Source: Crystallibacter permensis (GTDB lineage: Bacteria; Actinomycetota; Actinomycetes; Actinomycetales; Micrococcaceae). From it: a stretch of DNA of 64,000 nucleotides. This document shows positions 37,736 through 47,235 of the stretch, piece after piece. The stretch lies in assembly GCF_025960875.1 (NCBI RefSeq), contig NZ_JAODLR010000009.1, positions 62,001 to 126,000 of the forward strand. Reading direction: 5' to 3'. The position numbers were made by a program, and so were the translations under genes. The notes under the pieces were generated by a model that was given only the letters and a program-made list of their open reading frames with translations, was not told where the DNA came from and did not search any database. The stretch's first letter is position 1. Each line of letters begins with the position of its first letter.

Positions 37736-38086
37736 TCAGTTCCAGAGGGTGGCGAGGGCTATGTTGAGCAGGGCCAGACCGCCTACTGCATGTGCCAGGC
37801 CGGTTGAGATGGGTTCATTGGCCTTGTACTTGCGGCGGCCAATGAAGGCCAGCACACCGACAACGAGGGCGATGACGAGCTTGATGCCGAGCTTGACGTA
37901 GTTGGCATCCATGTCCAGAGCCGGGATAAGTCCCATCATGATGACGCCGGTGATCAGTTGGAGCATGGCGCCGTCGAACTGGCGCGGGTGGACGGTCGGC
38001 TTCTTCATGTTGCCGATCCAAATGCCCACGATCATGGCCGCACCTACGATGTGCAGAAAGACAAAAATGCTGTAAAGGATCTCCAT
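37736..38086 (-). CDS. Small four-helix membrane protein, unknown function
   Basis: A 116-residue integral membrane protein with about four helices: ILYSIFVFLHIVGAAMIVGIWI, MLQLITGVIMMGLIPALDM, LGIKLVIALVVGVLAFIG and AHAVGGLALLNIALATLW. The HIVGAAMIVGIW helix has a histidine that in similar families can bind haem, but I cannot assign it. On the minus strand TAGGCT (38094-38099) lies seven bases upstream of the ATG. It is flanked by terminators on both sides, so it is probably transcribed alone. Confidence 0.7.
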   Translation of the reverse strand: MEILYSIFVFLHIVGAAMIVGIWIGNMKKPTVHPRQFDGAMLQLITGVIMMGLIPALDMDANYVKLGIKLVIALVVGVLAFIGRRKYKANEPISTGLAHAVGGLALLNIALATLWN

Positions 38087-38093
38087 GGCATTT

Positions 38094-38099
38094 AGCCTA
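38094..38099 (-). promoter_or_regulatory. -10 element for the small membrane protein gene
   Basis: On the minus strand TAGGCT, seven bases, then ATG 38086. The predicted transcript starts at, or one base before, the start codon. Confidence 0.5.
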
Positions 38100-38201
38100 T
38101 CGGCTCTGAGCAGGGATTACGTCGCGCCACGGAGCAGCAGCAGTCAAATTTTCTACGAACTGTAGTAAGAACCCATCAGAACCACGGCCGTTAAGCCGAC
38201 T

Positions 38202-38243
38202 ACGGCGGCGGGTGACGTTCGTTGGAACGCCACCCGCCGCCGT
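38202..38243 (-). terminator. Terminator downstream of sucB
   Basis: ACGGCGGCGGGTG (38202-38214) pairs with CACCCGCCGCCGT (38231-38243), a perfect 13-base stem 17 bases past the sucB stop. Confidence 0.75.
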
Positions 38244-38259
38244 CGTTGTCCGGACCTTG

Positions 38260-40014
38260 CTAGAGACCCAGGTCAGCCTCGAAGGCTCCCTCTTCCAGAC
38301 GGGTGCGCAGCGTCTGCAGGAAGCGTCCTGCGTCGGCGCCGTCGACCAGGCGGTGATCGTAGGTCAGCGACAGGTACATCATGGAGCGGATGGCGATCGA
38401 GTCGTCGCCGTTCGCGTCGGAGACCACCACCGGGCGCTTGACGATCGCACCGGTGCCGAGGATACCTACCTGCGGCTGGTTGATGATCGGGGTGTCGAAC
38501 AGGGCACCCACGCTACCGATGTTGGTGATGCTGAACGTACCGCCGGACAGCTCGTCCGGGCCGATCTTGTTGGTCCGCGTGCGGTCCGCAACATCGGCGA
38601 TCTTGCCGGCAAGACCTGCCAGGTTCAGGTTTCCGGCGTCGCTGATGACCGGCACGAGCAGGCCCTTGTCCGTGTCCACTGCAATCGCCAGATGCTCGGC
38701 GTTGTGGTAGGTGATTTCCTGCTTCTCTTCGTCGTACGAAGCGTTCAGCTTGGGGTGCTGCTTGAGCGCTTCCGCGACTGCCTTGGCGATGAACGGCAGG
38801 AAGGTCAGCTTGGCGCCGTTCTGCTCCTGGAAGGAGTTCTTGGCCTTGGCACGAAGCTTGGCAACCTTGGTCATGTCCACTTCGTGGACCTGCGTGAGCT
38901 GCGTGGAAACGTCCAGCGACTCGCGCATGCGGCGGGCAATGACCTGGCGGATGCGCGGGGCCTTCTCCACCGTGCCGCGCTTGCCGGCACCGGCAGCAGC
39001 CGGAGCGGACGCCGCGGCCTTGCCTGCCGACGGGGCGGCCTGGGCTGCAGGTGCCTTGGACGACTCGGCAGCGGAGAGCACGTCCTGCTTGCGGATACGC
39101 CCGCCGACACCGGTGCCCTTCACGGAGGACAGGTCGATGCTGTGCTGGTTGGCCAGCTTGCGCACCAGCGGAGTCACATACCCGGCGTCGGATCCGCCGG
39201 CAGCTTCGGCAGGCTCGGCCTGGGCGGGGGCTGCCGGTGCCTTCTCAGGAGCGGGGGGCGCTGCCTGCTTGGCGGGAGCTTCTTCCTTGGCCGGAGCGGG
39301 CTGCTCGACCGGCTCTTCGCGCTGCTGCGCAGGTGCGGCGGCAACGGGCTCGGCCTCTGCCGGAGCGGCCTGGGCGGGGGCGCCTGCGCCGGAGCCGATG
39401 ACGGCGAGGACGGAGCCGACCTCGGCGGTCTCGTCCTCGTTCACCCGGATCTCCTGCAGCGTACCGGCTACCGGGGAGGGAATTTCGGTATCAACCTTGT
39501 CCGTGGAGACCTCAAGCAGCGGCTCGTCGACGGCTACCTCATCGCCGACCTGCTTCAGCCAACGGGTGACGGTGCCTTCAGTGACGCTTTCCCCCAGCGC
39601 GGGGAGCGTGACCTCGGTGCCCTCGCCCGAACCGGACGTGCCCTTGGCGCCGGACTCGGCGGCCGGAGCAGCCTCCTGCTTCGGAGCCTCTTCGGCGGGA
39701 GCTTCCTGGGCCGGTGCCTCCTGAGCCGGAGCTTCCTGAGCCGGAGCGGACTCGGCCGGGGCAGCGCCGGAACCTGAACCGTCGCCGATGCGGACCAGTG
39801 CGGCGCCGACGTCGGCAGTTTCGTCTTCGGCGACGAGGATTTCCTCGATGACACCCGCAACCGGGGACGGGATCTCGGTATCGACCTTGTCGGTGGAAAC
39901 TTCGAGCAGGGGCTCGTCTACTTCTACCCGGTCACCGACCTGCTTCAGCCAGCGGGTAACGGTACCTTCGGTGACACTTTCACCGAGGGCGGGCAAGTTC
40001 ACGGTTTCAGACAT
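38260..40014 (-). CDS. sucB: Dihydrolipoamide acyltransferase E2, two lipoyl domains (SucB type)
   Basis: The acyl-transferring core of a 2-oxoacid dehydrogenase complex. Two lipoyl domains carry the lipoylated lysines Lys43 and Lys173, each in [14 protein letters not shown]. Ala/Pro/Glu linkers connect them to a peripheral-subunit-binding domain ([20 protein letters not shown]) and the catalytic domain ending in [18 protein letters not shown]. In actinobacteria this E2 (DlaT-like) can serve the pyruvate complex and, through the Kgd/OdhA system, the oxoglutarate complex, so the substrate is not certain. lpd lies 118 bases upstream in the same direction. Confidence 0.92.
   Translation of the reverse strand: MSETVNLPALGESVTEGTVTRWLKQVGDRVEVDEPLLEVSTDKVDTEIPSPVAGVIEEILVAEDETADVGAALVRIGDGSGSGAAPAESAPAQEAPAQEAPAQEAPAEEAPKQEAAPAAESGAKGTSGSGEGTEVTLPALGESVTEGTVTRWLKQVGDEVAVDEPLLEVSTDKVDTEIPSPVAGTLQEIRVNEDETAEVGSVLAVIGSGAGAPAQAAPAEAEPVAAAPAQQREEPVEQPAPAKEEAPAKQAAPPAPEKAPAAPAQAEPAEAAGGSDAGYVTPLVRKLANQHSIDLSSVKGTGVGGRIRKQDVLSAAESSKAPAAQAAPSAGKAAASAPAAAGAGKRGTVEKAPRIRQVIARRMRESLDVSTQLTQVHEVDMTKVAKLRAKAKNSFQEQNGAKLTFLPFIAKAVAEALKQHPKLNASYDEEKQEITYHNAEHLAIAVDTDKGLLVPVISDAGNLNLAGLAGKIADVADRTRTNKIGPDELSGGTFSITNIGSVGALFDTPIINQPQVGILGTGAIVKRPVVVSDANGDDSIAIRSMMYLSLTYDHRLVDGADAGRFLQTLRTRLEEGAFEADLGL
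39685..39746 (-). repeat. Short tandem repeat encoding the first lipoyl linker of SucB
   Basis: Roughly four copies of a 15-base unit encode repeated [10 protein letters not shown] pentapeptides (residues about 90-110). Such Ala/Pro/Glu linkers give mobility to lipoyl domains. Unit number could vary between strains by slippage. Confidence 0.6.
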
Positions 40015-40132
40015 TTCGTCCCCGTTCTCCTTAAATCTGTTTTCTCCGGTCCAGCTCTGGTCGGGCTGGGGAATCTTGTTTTGAGCTTAGTGCACCCCGC
40101 CTCAGGACGGAGCGCACTAAGCAGGGGACTGG

Positions 40133-41515
40133 CTAACCGTGAAGCGGCCGGCCGGCGAGGGCCATGGCGGCCTCGCCGAGGGCCTCGTTCTGGGTCGGGT
40201 GTGCGTGGATCAGGGCCGCGACGTCCTCGGGGTAGGCTTCCCAGCTCACGATCAGCTGCGCTTCACCGATCTGCTCGCCGATGCGGCCGCCGATCATGTG
40301 CATGCCGACGATGGGGCCATCCTTCTGGCGGACCATCTTGATGATGCCGCTGGTGCCGAGGATGGAACTCTTGCCGTTGCCGGCCAGGTTGTACTCGGCA
40401 GTTTCGACGTTCTCCTTGCCGAACTTCTCTTCAGCCTGCGGCTGGTTGAGCCCAACGGAGGCGATCTCGGGTTCGCAGAAAGTGACCTTCGGGATATTGA
40501 TGTCTTCAACGATGGCCGGGTTGTTGCCGGCGATTTCCTCGGCCACGAAGATGCCCTGCTGGAACCCGCGGTGGGCCAGCTGGACACCGGGAACGATGTC
40601 GCCGACGGCGTAGATATTGCCGACGCCGGTGTGGCAGCGCTCATCGGTGATGACGAATCCGCGGTCCACGGTCAGACCGGCTTCCTCGAAGCCCAGGCCG
40701 GACGTGCTCGCCCCGCGGCCAACGGCCACGAGCAGCAGGTCGCCGTCGAAAGTCTTGCCGTCGGCGAGGGTGACGACAACGCCGTCGTCGTTCTGCTCTA
40801 CCTTTTCGAAGAAGACGCCGGTGTTGGACTTGATGCCGCGCTTCTTGAAGGAACGCTCCAGGACCTTGATGATCGACGGGTCCTCGTTCGGAACGAGGGA
40901 AGGCAGGCCTTCGACGATGGTGACATCCACACCGAACGACTTCCAGACCGATGCGAACTCGACGCCGATGACGCCGCCGCCGAGGATGACTGCCTTCTTC
41001 GGCAGTTCCGTCATGTCCAGGGCCTGCTCCGAGGTGATGACCTTGCCACCAATTTCCAGGCCGGGCAGGGTCTTCGAGTAGGAGCCGGTGGCGAGGATGA
41101 TGTTCTTGCCGGTGTAGGTGGTGCCGTTGACCTCAACGGTGTCCTTGCCGGTGAGCTTTCCCTCACCCTCGATGACGGTGATGCCCTTCATCTTGATGAG
41201 TCCGCTCAGGCCCTTGTATTTGCCGGCAACGACGCCGTCCTTGTAGGCCTTAACCGCACCCAAATCAATCGAATCCAAGGTCACGTTCACGCCGTACTTG
41301 GCGGAATCGCGGGCATGGTCGGCCAGTTCAGCCGCGTGCAGCATCGCCTTCGTCGGGATGCAACCCCAGTGCAGACAGGTACCACCCAGCTTGCCCTTTT
41401 CAACCAGGCCTACCGTGAAACCCAGTTGTACGGCACGCAAAGCGGCGGCATATCCACCGCTGCCGCCGCCGAGTACCAGGATGTCGAATTCTTGCGCAGT
41501 TGCCGAATCGGCCAC
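40133..41515 (-). CDS. lpdA: Dihydrolipoyl dehydrogenase E3
   Basis: Reoxidises lipoyl groups using FAD and NAD. FAD-binding GGGSGGYAAALRA lies at the N-terminus. The redox-active disulfide is Cys47 and Cys52 in GGTCLHWGCIPTK, the NAD-binding segment is VILGGGVIGVEFAS, and the catalytic C-terminal His-Glu pair lies in HAHPTQNEALGEA. The start is GTG 41515 with GAGGGAG upstream, giving 460 residues; an upstream reading from 41554 is less likely. It probably forms an operon with sucB. Confidence 0.94.
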   Translation of the reverse strand: MADSATAQEFDILVLGGGSGGYAAALRAVQLGFTVGLVEKGKLGGTCLHWGCIPTKAMLHAAELADHARDSAKYGVNVTLDSIDLGAVKAYKDGVVAGKYKGLSGLIKMKGITVIEGEGKLTGKDTVEVNGTTYTGKNIILATGSYSKTLPGLEIGGKVITSEQALDMTELPKKAVILGGGVIGVEFASVWKSFGVDVTIVEGLPSLVPNEDPSIIKVLERSFKKRGIKSNTGVFFEKVEQNDDGVVVTLADGKTFDGDLLLVAVGRGASTSGLGFEEAGLTVDRGFVITDERCHTGVGNIYAVGDIVPGVQLAHRGFQQGIFVAEEIAGNNPAIVEDINIPKVTFCEPEIASVGLNQPQAEEKFGKENVETAEYNLAGNGKSSILGTSGIIKMVRQKDGPIVGMHMIGGRIGEQIGEAQLIVSWEAYPEDVAALIHAHPTQNEALGEAAMALAGRPLHG

Positions 41516-41639
41516 GTGAACGCTCCCTCGGGGTGTCAGGACGTGCGTCCGCACGTCGACTTTGATTGGGTGAAGTGAATTTCTAGGTGTTTTCTGATCA
41601 CCTTAGCGTCACTCAGCTACCATCATCTACTCGGTGAAG

Positions 41640-41671
41640 GTGAATCCGGACCGCAATGTGCGCGGATTCAC
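41640..41671 (-). terminator. Possible terminator downstream of pepA
   Basis: GTGAATCCG (41640-41648) pairs with CGGATTCAC (41663-41671), a perfect nine-base stem located about 60 bases past the pepA stop. No T run follows on the minus strand. It also lies ahead of lpdA, so an attenuator is possible. Confidence 0.4.
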
Positions 41672-41728
41672 TCCACTGTGTGATTGACGAATAGCGGCAG
41701 GGTGACGCCTGTCAAAAAGGTGACCCGT

Positions 41729-43258
41729 TTAGCGGGCTCTTGCCACCACGTCTTCCGCATAAGCTACCAGCGTCCGGACTGCGACGCCGGTACCTTCCTT
41801 CGGCGTGTAGCCGTACGCCGCGCCCTCGTTGAATGCGGGGCCGGCGATGTCCAGGTGCGCCCACGGAATCTTTTCCCCGTTGACTTCGCCGACGAATTCG
41901 CGCAGGAAGATGGCCGCCGTGAGCATGCCGCCGAATTTTTCGCCCATATTGGCCAGATCGGCCACCGGCGAATCCAGGCTGGAGCGCAATTCCTCGGGCA
42001 GGGGCATCGGCCAAAACAGCTCGCCCGCCCGGTCCGCCGCAGCCTTGACTGCGTCCCGCACACCGTCCTCGCCCATCACGGCGGAAACCCGGCTGCCGAG
42101 CGCAACCATCTGTGCACCGGTCAGCGTGGCAACGTCGATCAGCGCATCCGGCGCCTCCTCGCTCGCCGCAGCGAGTCCGTCGGCCATCACGAGCCGCCCT
42201 TCGGCGTCGGTATTGAGGATTTCGACCGTCTTGCCGCCGTACACAGTCATGACGTCCGAAGGCCGCTGGGCATGCCCGGACGGCATATTCTCGGCCAGGC
42301 ACAGCCAGGCGGTAACCTTGACCGGCAGGCCCAGTTCGGCAATGGCCAGCAATGCGTTAAGTACGACGGCGGCACCCGCCATATCGCACTTCATCGTCAC
42401 CATGCCGTTGGCTGGCTTGAGCGACAGACCGCCGGAGTCGAAGGTGATGCCTTTGCCGACAAAGGCGAGTTTGATCTTCGCCCGGGCAGGGGAGTACTCC
42501 ACCTTGACCATGCGTGGCGGACGGGCAGAGCCCTTGCCGACGCCCACGAGTCCGCCGAAGCCCTCGCTTTCCAGCTTTTTCTCATCCATCACGGTCACCT
42601 TTACCGGCAGATCCTTCGCCAGCGCCGTGGCGGCATCGGCGAACGTTTCCGGGTAGAGGTGGCTCGGCGGCTGGTTGACCAGGGTGCGGGTGGCATTGAC
42701 TGCACGGCCGATGATCTGCGCACGTTTGACGGCTGCAGTCACGCTCTTTTCGCCGGCCGCAGGGCTCAGCACGGTGACCGTTTCGACATGTTCGGGCCGT
42801 TTCCCGGACGCGGAGCCGCTGCGGTGTTCGTTGTATGAGTAGGCGCCCAGCGCCGCGCCTTCTGCCACGGCAGCCGCGGCGGCCGGTGTCTCGGCAGGCA
42901 GGGCCAGGGCCACACTGGAGATCCCGCCGAGCTGGCGCACCGCCGATCCGGCGGCCCGGCGAAGAGTCTCCTCGGACAGGGGGAGACCATCTTCCATCTT
43001 CCCCAGACCGGTCAAGACCAGGATTTCGGCATTGAGCTCCGGCAGGCCAGGCAGCCTGCGGACTTCATCGGTGGCGCCCGTGATGCCCAGTACCGCCAAG
43101 GAGTCGTTCAGTGCCTGGGCTGCTTTGCCATGGAGCGGACTGCCCACCAGGACCGGCCCGGATGAATCTTGGGCCACCCCCACCACCAGTGCATCGCACT
43201 GGATCTTTCGGACGTCCTTGGCCGTGGCATTGATCCTGGGCTCGGTGGTTCTGATCAC
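41729..43258 (-). CDS. pepA: Leucyl aminopeptidase, M17 family
   Basis: A cytosolic dimetal aminopeptidase that trims peptides. The metal-binding motifs are present: VGKGITFDSGGLSLKPANGM, MKCDMAGAAVVL and the family signature NTDAEGRLVMADGLA. At 509 residues it has the usual N-terminal macro-like domain. The GTG start at 43258 has only a distant GAGG; the exact start is uncertain by a few residues. Divergent from the PAC2 gene. M. tuberculosis pepB lies at the same end of the dlaT-lipB neighbourhood. Confidence 0.93.
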   Translation of the reverse strand: MIRTTEPRINATAKDVRKIQCDALVVGVAQDSSGPVLVGSPLHGKAAQALNDSLAVLGITGATDEVRRLPGLPELNAEILVLTGLGKMEDGLPLSEETLRRAAGSAVRQLGGISSVALALPAETPAAAAAVAEGAALGAYSYNEHRSGSASGKRPEHVETVTVLSPAAGEKSVTAAVKRAQIIGRAVNATRTLVNQPPSHLYPETFADAATALAKDLPVKVTVMDEKKLESEGFGGLVGVGKGSARPPRMVKVEYSPARAKIKLAFVGKGITFDSGGLSLKPANGMVTMKCDMAGAAVVLNALLAIAELGLPVKVTAWLCLAENMPSGHAQRPSDVMTVYGGKTVEILNTDAEGRLVMADGLAAASEEAPDALIDVATLTGAQMVALGSRVSAVMGEDGVRDAVKAAADRAGELFWPMPLPEELRSSLDSPVADLANMGEKFGGMLTAAIFLREFVGEVNGEKIPWAHLDIAGPAFNEGAAYGYTPKEGTGVAVRTLVAYAEDVVARAR

Positions 43259-43521
43259 GAAGTGCTGACCTCACTTGTCTTGAGTAGGAGTCCGGCGGGC
43301 CAACCCCGGCCGATGCGTCCATTCGTAGCGTTGTGTCTACAGTAGTCCGTAGAGGCTTTGATGCGCCGGAACTTGACGGAACGGCGCTGATTCCGATGCG
43401 GGCAGCTCCGGTTCCGGCCGCTTCGGCAGAGCCACGGAATTATTTCGCCAGCGGCTGCGCTGATACAAAAGATAGTTGCGCCACTGCGCGCCCAATCCGA
43501 CCAATCAGAACGGAGGACAGG

Positions 43522-44469
43522 ATGCTCGATGCTAATTCATTGTTCAGCACAAATGCCGAACTGATTGGTTCGCCGGAATTGCGTGGTCTCAACCTGGTCA
43601 TGGGGTTTACCGGAATTGCCGAAGCCGGCCATGTCGTGTCCCAACTCGCGGAAGAACTGCTGGAGCAGTTGGATTCCGAACTCATCGCGTCCTTCGATGC
43701 GGACCAGCTCATCGACTACCGGAGCCAGCGGCCGCAGATTTCCTTTGTGGGCGACCATTTCACAGACTACGAGCGGCCGAAGATCGAGCTGTACCGGTTG
43801 CACGACGGGATGGGCCAGCCGTTTCTCCTCCTGACTGGTGCCGAGCCGGATTTGCAGTGGGAACGCTTCACGCGCGCCGTGATCGCCCTGGTCGAAAGGC
43901 TTGAAGTCCGGCTGGTGACATGGGTTCAGGCGCTCCCCATGCCCGTGCCCCACACCCGTCCGCTCGGTGTGACGGTCCACGGAAACCGGCCGGAGCTCAT
44001 AGACGGTATTACGGCTTGGAAGCCAACCGCCCAGCTGCAGGCAGCCATCGGCCCCCTGCTGGAGGTGCGCTTGATTGAAGCCGGGCATGATGTCACGGGT
44101 TATTCCGTCCACGTCCCGCACTACCTGGCCGAGGCGGAGTATCCGCAGGCTGCCGTGACGGCGATGGAGTATCTGGGCGCAGCTGCTTCGCTGGTCCTGC
44201 CCACCGACCGGTTGCGCGAGACCGGCCGCGAGGTGGAGGCGCAAATAGCGCGGCAGGTTGATGAATCTGTCGAAGTCCAGCACGTGGTTAGCAAACTGGA
44301 AAAGCGCTACGACAAGTACGCCGAACACGAGACGCGTCGGTCACTGCTGACCAAGGATAATGACGAGCTTCCGGATGCCGAAGAGCTCGGTGCCGAAGTA
44401 GAAGCCTTCCTCGCCGGCCTTTCCGATACCTACCGCGGCCCTGAACCGGGCGCTGACTCCGCCGACTGA
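43522..44469 (+). CDS. PAC2-family protein (proteasome-assembly-chaperone-like fold)
   Basis: A 315-residue protein with the PAC2 pattern: NLVMGFTGIAEAGHVVSQLAEELL at the N-terminus, FVGDHFTDYERPKIELYRL, LLTGAEPDLQWERFTRAVI and YSVHVPHYLAEAEYPQAAVTAMEYLGA. The C-terminal part is an acidic, helical extension. Archaeal and eukaryotic PAC2 proteins help assemble proteasomes, but the bacterial role is not established. GGAGG precedes ATG 43522; a reading extended to 43333 adds 63 low-similarity residues. Its place beside pepA suggests peptide or protein turnover. Confidence 0.82.
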   Translation: MLDANSLFSTNAELIGSPELRGLNLVMGFTGIAEAGHVVSQLAEELLEQLDSELIASFDADQLIDYRSQRPQISFVGDHFTDYERPKIELYRLHDGMGQPFLLLTGAEPDLQWERFTRAVIALVERLEVRLVTWVQALPMPVPHTRPLGVTVHGNRPELIDGITAWKPTAQLQAAIGPLLEVRLIEAGHDVTGYSVHVPHYLAEAEYPQAAVTAMEYLGAAASLVLPTDRLRETGREVEAQIARQVDESVEVQHVVSKLEKRYDKYAEHETRRSLLTKDNDELPDAEELGAEVEAFLAGLSDTYRGPEPGADSAD

Positions 44470-44520
44470 GGCTCGTTCGGTAATTAGTCTTCTGCCCGGA
44501 GCGCATCAATAATAAGAGGC

Positions 44521-45873
44521 ATGGATACGCGGCGCGCCTGGTGGATATGGGGAACAGGCGTCTTCGCCTACCTCGTCGCCATCACCCAGCGCACCTCCTT
44601 CGGGGTCGCCGGCTTGCACGCCACTGAACGTTTTGATGCCACCGCCGCGGCGCTGTCCACGTTCACCGTGGTGCAGCTCCTGGTCTACGCAAGCCTGCAG
44701 ATCCCCGTGGGTCTTATGGTAGACAGGTTCGGACCTCGGTTCATGATTACCGGGGGTGCTGTTCTGATGTGCGCTGGCCAGGTTCAGCTCGCATTTGCTT
44801 CCTCCGTTCCGGAAGGGCTGGCGGGCCGGCTGCTGGTGGGCGCCGGTGACGCGATGACCTTTGTCTCGGTGCTGCGGCTGCTGCCGATCTGGTTCAGCGG
44901 AAAACGTATCCCTTTGCTGACCCAGCTCACCGGGCAGCTGGGGCAGCTGGGCCAGCTGCTCAGCGTTATTCCATTCGTGGCCCTGCTGAATCTGCAAGGC
45001 TGGCAGACAGCGTTCCTCTCCGTGGCCGCTCTGTCGGTTTTGTCCGTCGTCCTGGCGGCTACTGTCATCCGCAATTTCCCCTCCGGGGTGGAGCAGGACC
45101 TGCCGCCCACGCTTCGGCAGACCGGTGTCTCTCTGGCGCAGGCGTGGAAACAACCGGGAACGCAGCTGGGGCTTTGGTCGCATTTCACGGTGCAGTTTGC
45201 CGGGAACGTCTTTATTTTGACCTGGGGATTTCCCTTCCTGGTTTCCGGTCAGGGGTTGGAACCGGCTGCAGCTTCGGCACTGATGACTGTTTTTGTGGCG
45301 GTGGCACTGTGCAGCGGCCCGTTTTTTGGACGGTGGGTTGCCCGCCATCCGCTCCGCCGTTCCTCGCTCGTATTGCTGATCATTGCCGCGACGGCAGCCG
45401 TCTGGCTAGCCGTGTTGCTGTATCCCGGGAGAGCGCCTTTCTGGCTGCTGGTCGCGCTGGTTCTTATTCTGGCGGTAGGCGGCCCGGGGTCGATGATCGC
45501 CTTCGACTTCGCCCGGACGTTCAATCCGGTCAGCCGGGCCGGTACCGCAACCGGAATTGTCAACGTCGGCGGTTTTGTCTCCGCGCTGCTCGTGATGTTC
45601 TGTGTTGGAGTGGTGCTGGATGCGCTGTATGCCAGCGGTTACTCGCAGGGGGAGCTCTACGCCCTGGACTCGTTCCGTATTGCCTTGAGCGTTCAGTTCC
45701 TGTTCCTGGCGGGCGGCACGGCGGCCATCCTGTTCATCCGCAGGAGGGTCAGAGCCAAAATGGCTGCCGAGGGCCAGGATGTGCCGCCGCTGCGGGTGGC
45801 ACTGGCCCGACAACGCCAGTTGCGCAAACGACGCCGGGACCGCCGCCGCGATGCCGGCACCGGCCGGCGCTAA
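44521..45873 (+). CDS. Major facilitator superfamily transporter
   Basis: A 450-residue transporter with about twelve hydrophobic segments. Between segments two and three the MFS motif is partly preserved as GLMVDRFGPRFMI. The basic C-terminal tail (RQRQLRKRRRDRRRDAGTGRR) is cytoplasmic. The N-terminus, WWIWGTGVFAYLVAITQRTSFGVAGL, resembles NNP/OFA-like MFS proteins. The substrate cannot be assigned. AGAGG lies very close to the ATG, and AATAAT lies seven bases before it, so a leaderless start is possible. Confidence 0.85.
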   Translation: MDTRRAWWIWGTGVFAYLVAITQRTSFGVAGLHATERFDATAAALSTFTVVQLLVYASLQIPVGLMVDRFGPRFMITGGAVLMCAGQVQLAFASSVPEGLAGRLLVGAGDAMTFVSVLRLLPIWFSGKRIPLLTQLTGQLGQLGQLLSVIPFVALLNLQGWQTAFLSVAALSVLSVVLAATVIRNFPSGVEQDLPPTLRQTGVSLAQAWKQPGTQLGLWSHFTVQFAGNVFILTWGFPFLVSGQGLEPAAASALMTVFVAVALCSGPFFGRWVARHPLRRSSLVLLIIAATAAVWLAVLLYPGRAPFWLLVALVLILAVGGPGSMIAFDFARTFNPVSRAGTATGIVNVGGFVSALLVMFCVGVVLDALYASGYSQGELYALDSFRIALSVQFLFLAGGTAAILFIRRRVRAKMAAEGQDVPPLRVALARQRQLRKRRRDRRRDAGTGRR

Positions 45874-46029
45874 AGCACAAACGCACCGCCGGATGTGATC
45901 CGACGGCTCCTGTACGGCATGCGTACGGTCCGCATGGCCCTTCCTCCACAAGCGGAGCACGATGCCGGCTGCTCCACATCGCGCCGTGGATCTCTGGCTG
46001 ACGGCATCGGGCCCGGCCAGATTGGGGGA

Positions 46030-47235
46030 ATGAACAAACAAACAATTCATGTGTCCCGGCCAGAAGACATCCTTGGCTACATACCCCACGCACTGGAGTT
46101 CCAGCCACGGCAAAGTCTGGTGCTGCTGTCCCTGAACGGCAAACGGCTAGGGGCTACCCTTCGCCTGGATCTCCCGACGGACAGCGGCGAGGAGGAACTG
46201 GCGCGTTTTGCCGACGCTGCCAGCGCTTACCTGCGCAAGGACAGCCGGGCGGACAGCTCGCTGCTGGTGTTGTACACCGATGCCTTGGAAAGGTCGGTGC
46301 AGTTTCCCCCATATGAAACCCTCTTGGACTTGCTCCTGACCTCACTCGATGGTGCCGGCCTGCCCGTCCGGGACGGGTGGGTTGTGGGTCCGGAACATTT
46401 CCGCTGCCTCCACTGCAAGGGGCCTGGCTGCTGCCCGGCCGGCGGCCACCCGGTGGAGCGCATCGCTGAAAGCACCATCAACGCGGAGATGATTTTCCGG
46501 GGGAGCAGCGTCGCCCCGTCCGTGAGCCAGGCCGTCGCTCTCCGGCGTTCGGGAGCGGTCGTCGCGGAGTCTGCAACTGCAATGTGCAACGAGAGCAGCG
46601 AAATCCTCCGGATGCTTGAGGGAAGCTGGCATGCACCTGAAGTGTTCCGGCGGACCCTGCTCTGCTGGGACGCGGCCATCCGCTCCGGGCCCGGACCGGA
46701 GCGGATTCCCTTCCTGCTGGCGAGCCTGACTTCGTTTCATGTCCGCGATGCGGTGATCGTGCTGATCTGCCGCGGGCTGGACGCTGCTTACGGAGGCGCA
46801 GTGAGCAGCGGCGTGCTGACCGGTACCGAACCGCCCGGCATGGATGTACCTCTGACGGGCCCGTTTCCTTGTGCGACGTGGAAACCGGGCAAGACTCTGG
46901 ATGCCTACAGGCGCATCTTCGATGCTGTGCTGCTCGGGAATTCCTCCCAGGCGCCGCAATGGACCAGAGTGGACCGGGCAGCGGATCTCCTGGTACGTCT
47001 TTATTGCGGGTCGGAGGGACCGTCCAAGGCCGCAGCCGGAACTCTGCTGGCCTGGATTGAATGGGCTCGCGGCCGCGGATCTATGGCGCACGAGGCATTG
47101 GAAATGGTTCTGCAGGAGTTTCCGGACTACAGCCTGGCCCGGCTGCTCAATGACTTCGTCGAGACCGGCATCTTGCCTGTTTGGGCTATGGACCGCGATT
47201 CATCGTGGTCCGGGTCAGGGGAACGAGCGGCCTGA
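46030..47235 (+). CDS. DUF4192 protein
   Basis: A 401-residue protein of the actinobacterial DUF4192 family. The N-terminal HVSRPEDILGYIPHALEFQPRQSLVLLSL is diagnostic. A compact cysteine cluster follows near residue 125, with CLHC, a further CC pair and a histidine, conserved in this family as a CCPxxG segment and possibly metal-binding. The C-terminal half is helical. Function is unknown. ATG 46030 has GGGGGA upstream; a reading from 45895 adds 45 residues with no similarity. Same strand as MFS but 156 bases apart. Confidence 0.8.
   Translation: MNKQTIHVSRPEDILGYIPHALEFQPRQSLVLLSLNGKRLGATLRLDLPTDSGEEELARFADAASAYLRKDSRADSSLLVLYTDALERSVQFPPYETLLDLLLTSLDGAGLPVRDGWVVGPEHFRCLHCKGPGCCPAGGHPVERIAESTINAEMIFRGSSVAPSVSQAVALRRSGAVVAESATAMCNESSEILRMLEGSWHAPEVFRRTLLCWDAAIRSGPGPERIPFLLASLTSFHVRDAVIVLICRGLDAAYGGAVSSGVLTGTEPPGMDVPLTGPFPCATWKPGKTLDAYRRIFDAVLLGNSSQAPQWTRVDRAADLLVRLYCGSEGPSKAAAGTLLAWIEWARGRGSMAHEALEMVLQEFPDYSLARLLNDFVETGILPVWAMDRDSSWSGSGERAA

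Noticed and set aside
38212-41578. Long plus-strand frames opposite sucB and lpdA (521 and 479 codons).
   Set aside because: Repetitive Gly/Leu/Arg or Asp/Val composition and no domain. They reflect third-position GC of the real genes.
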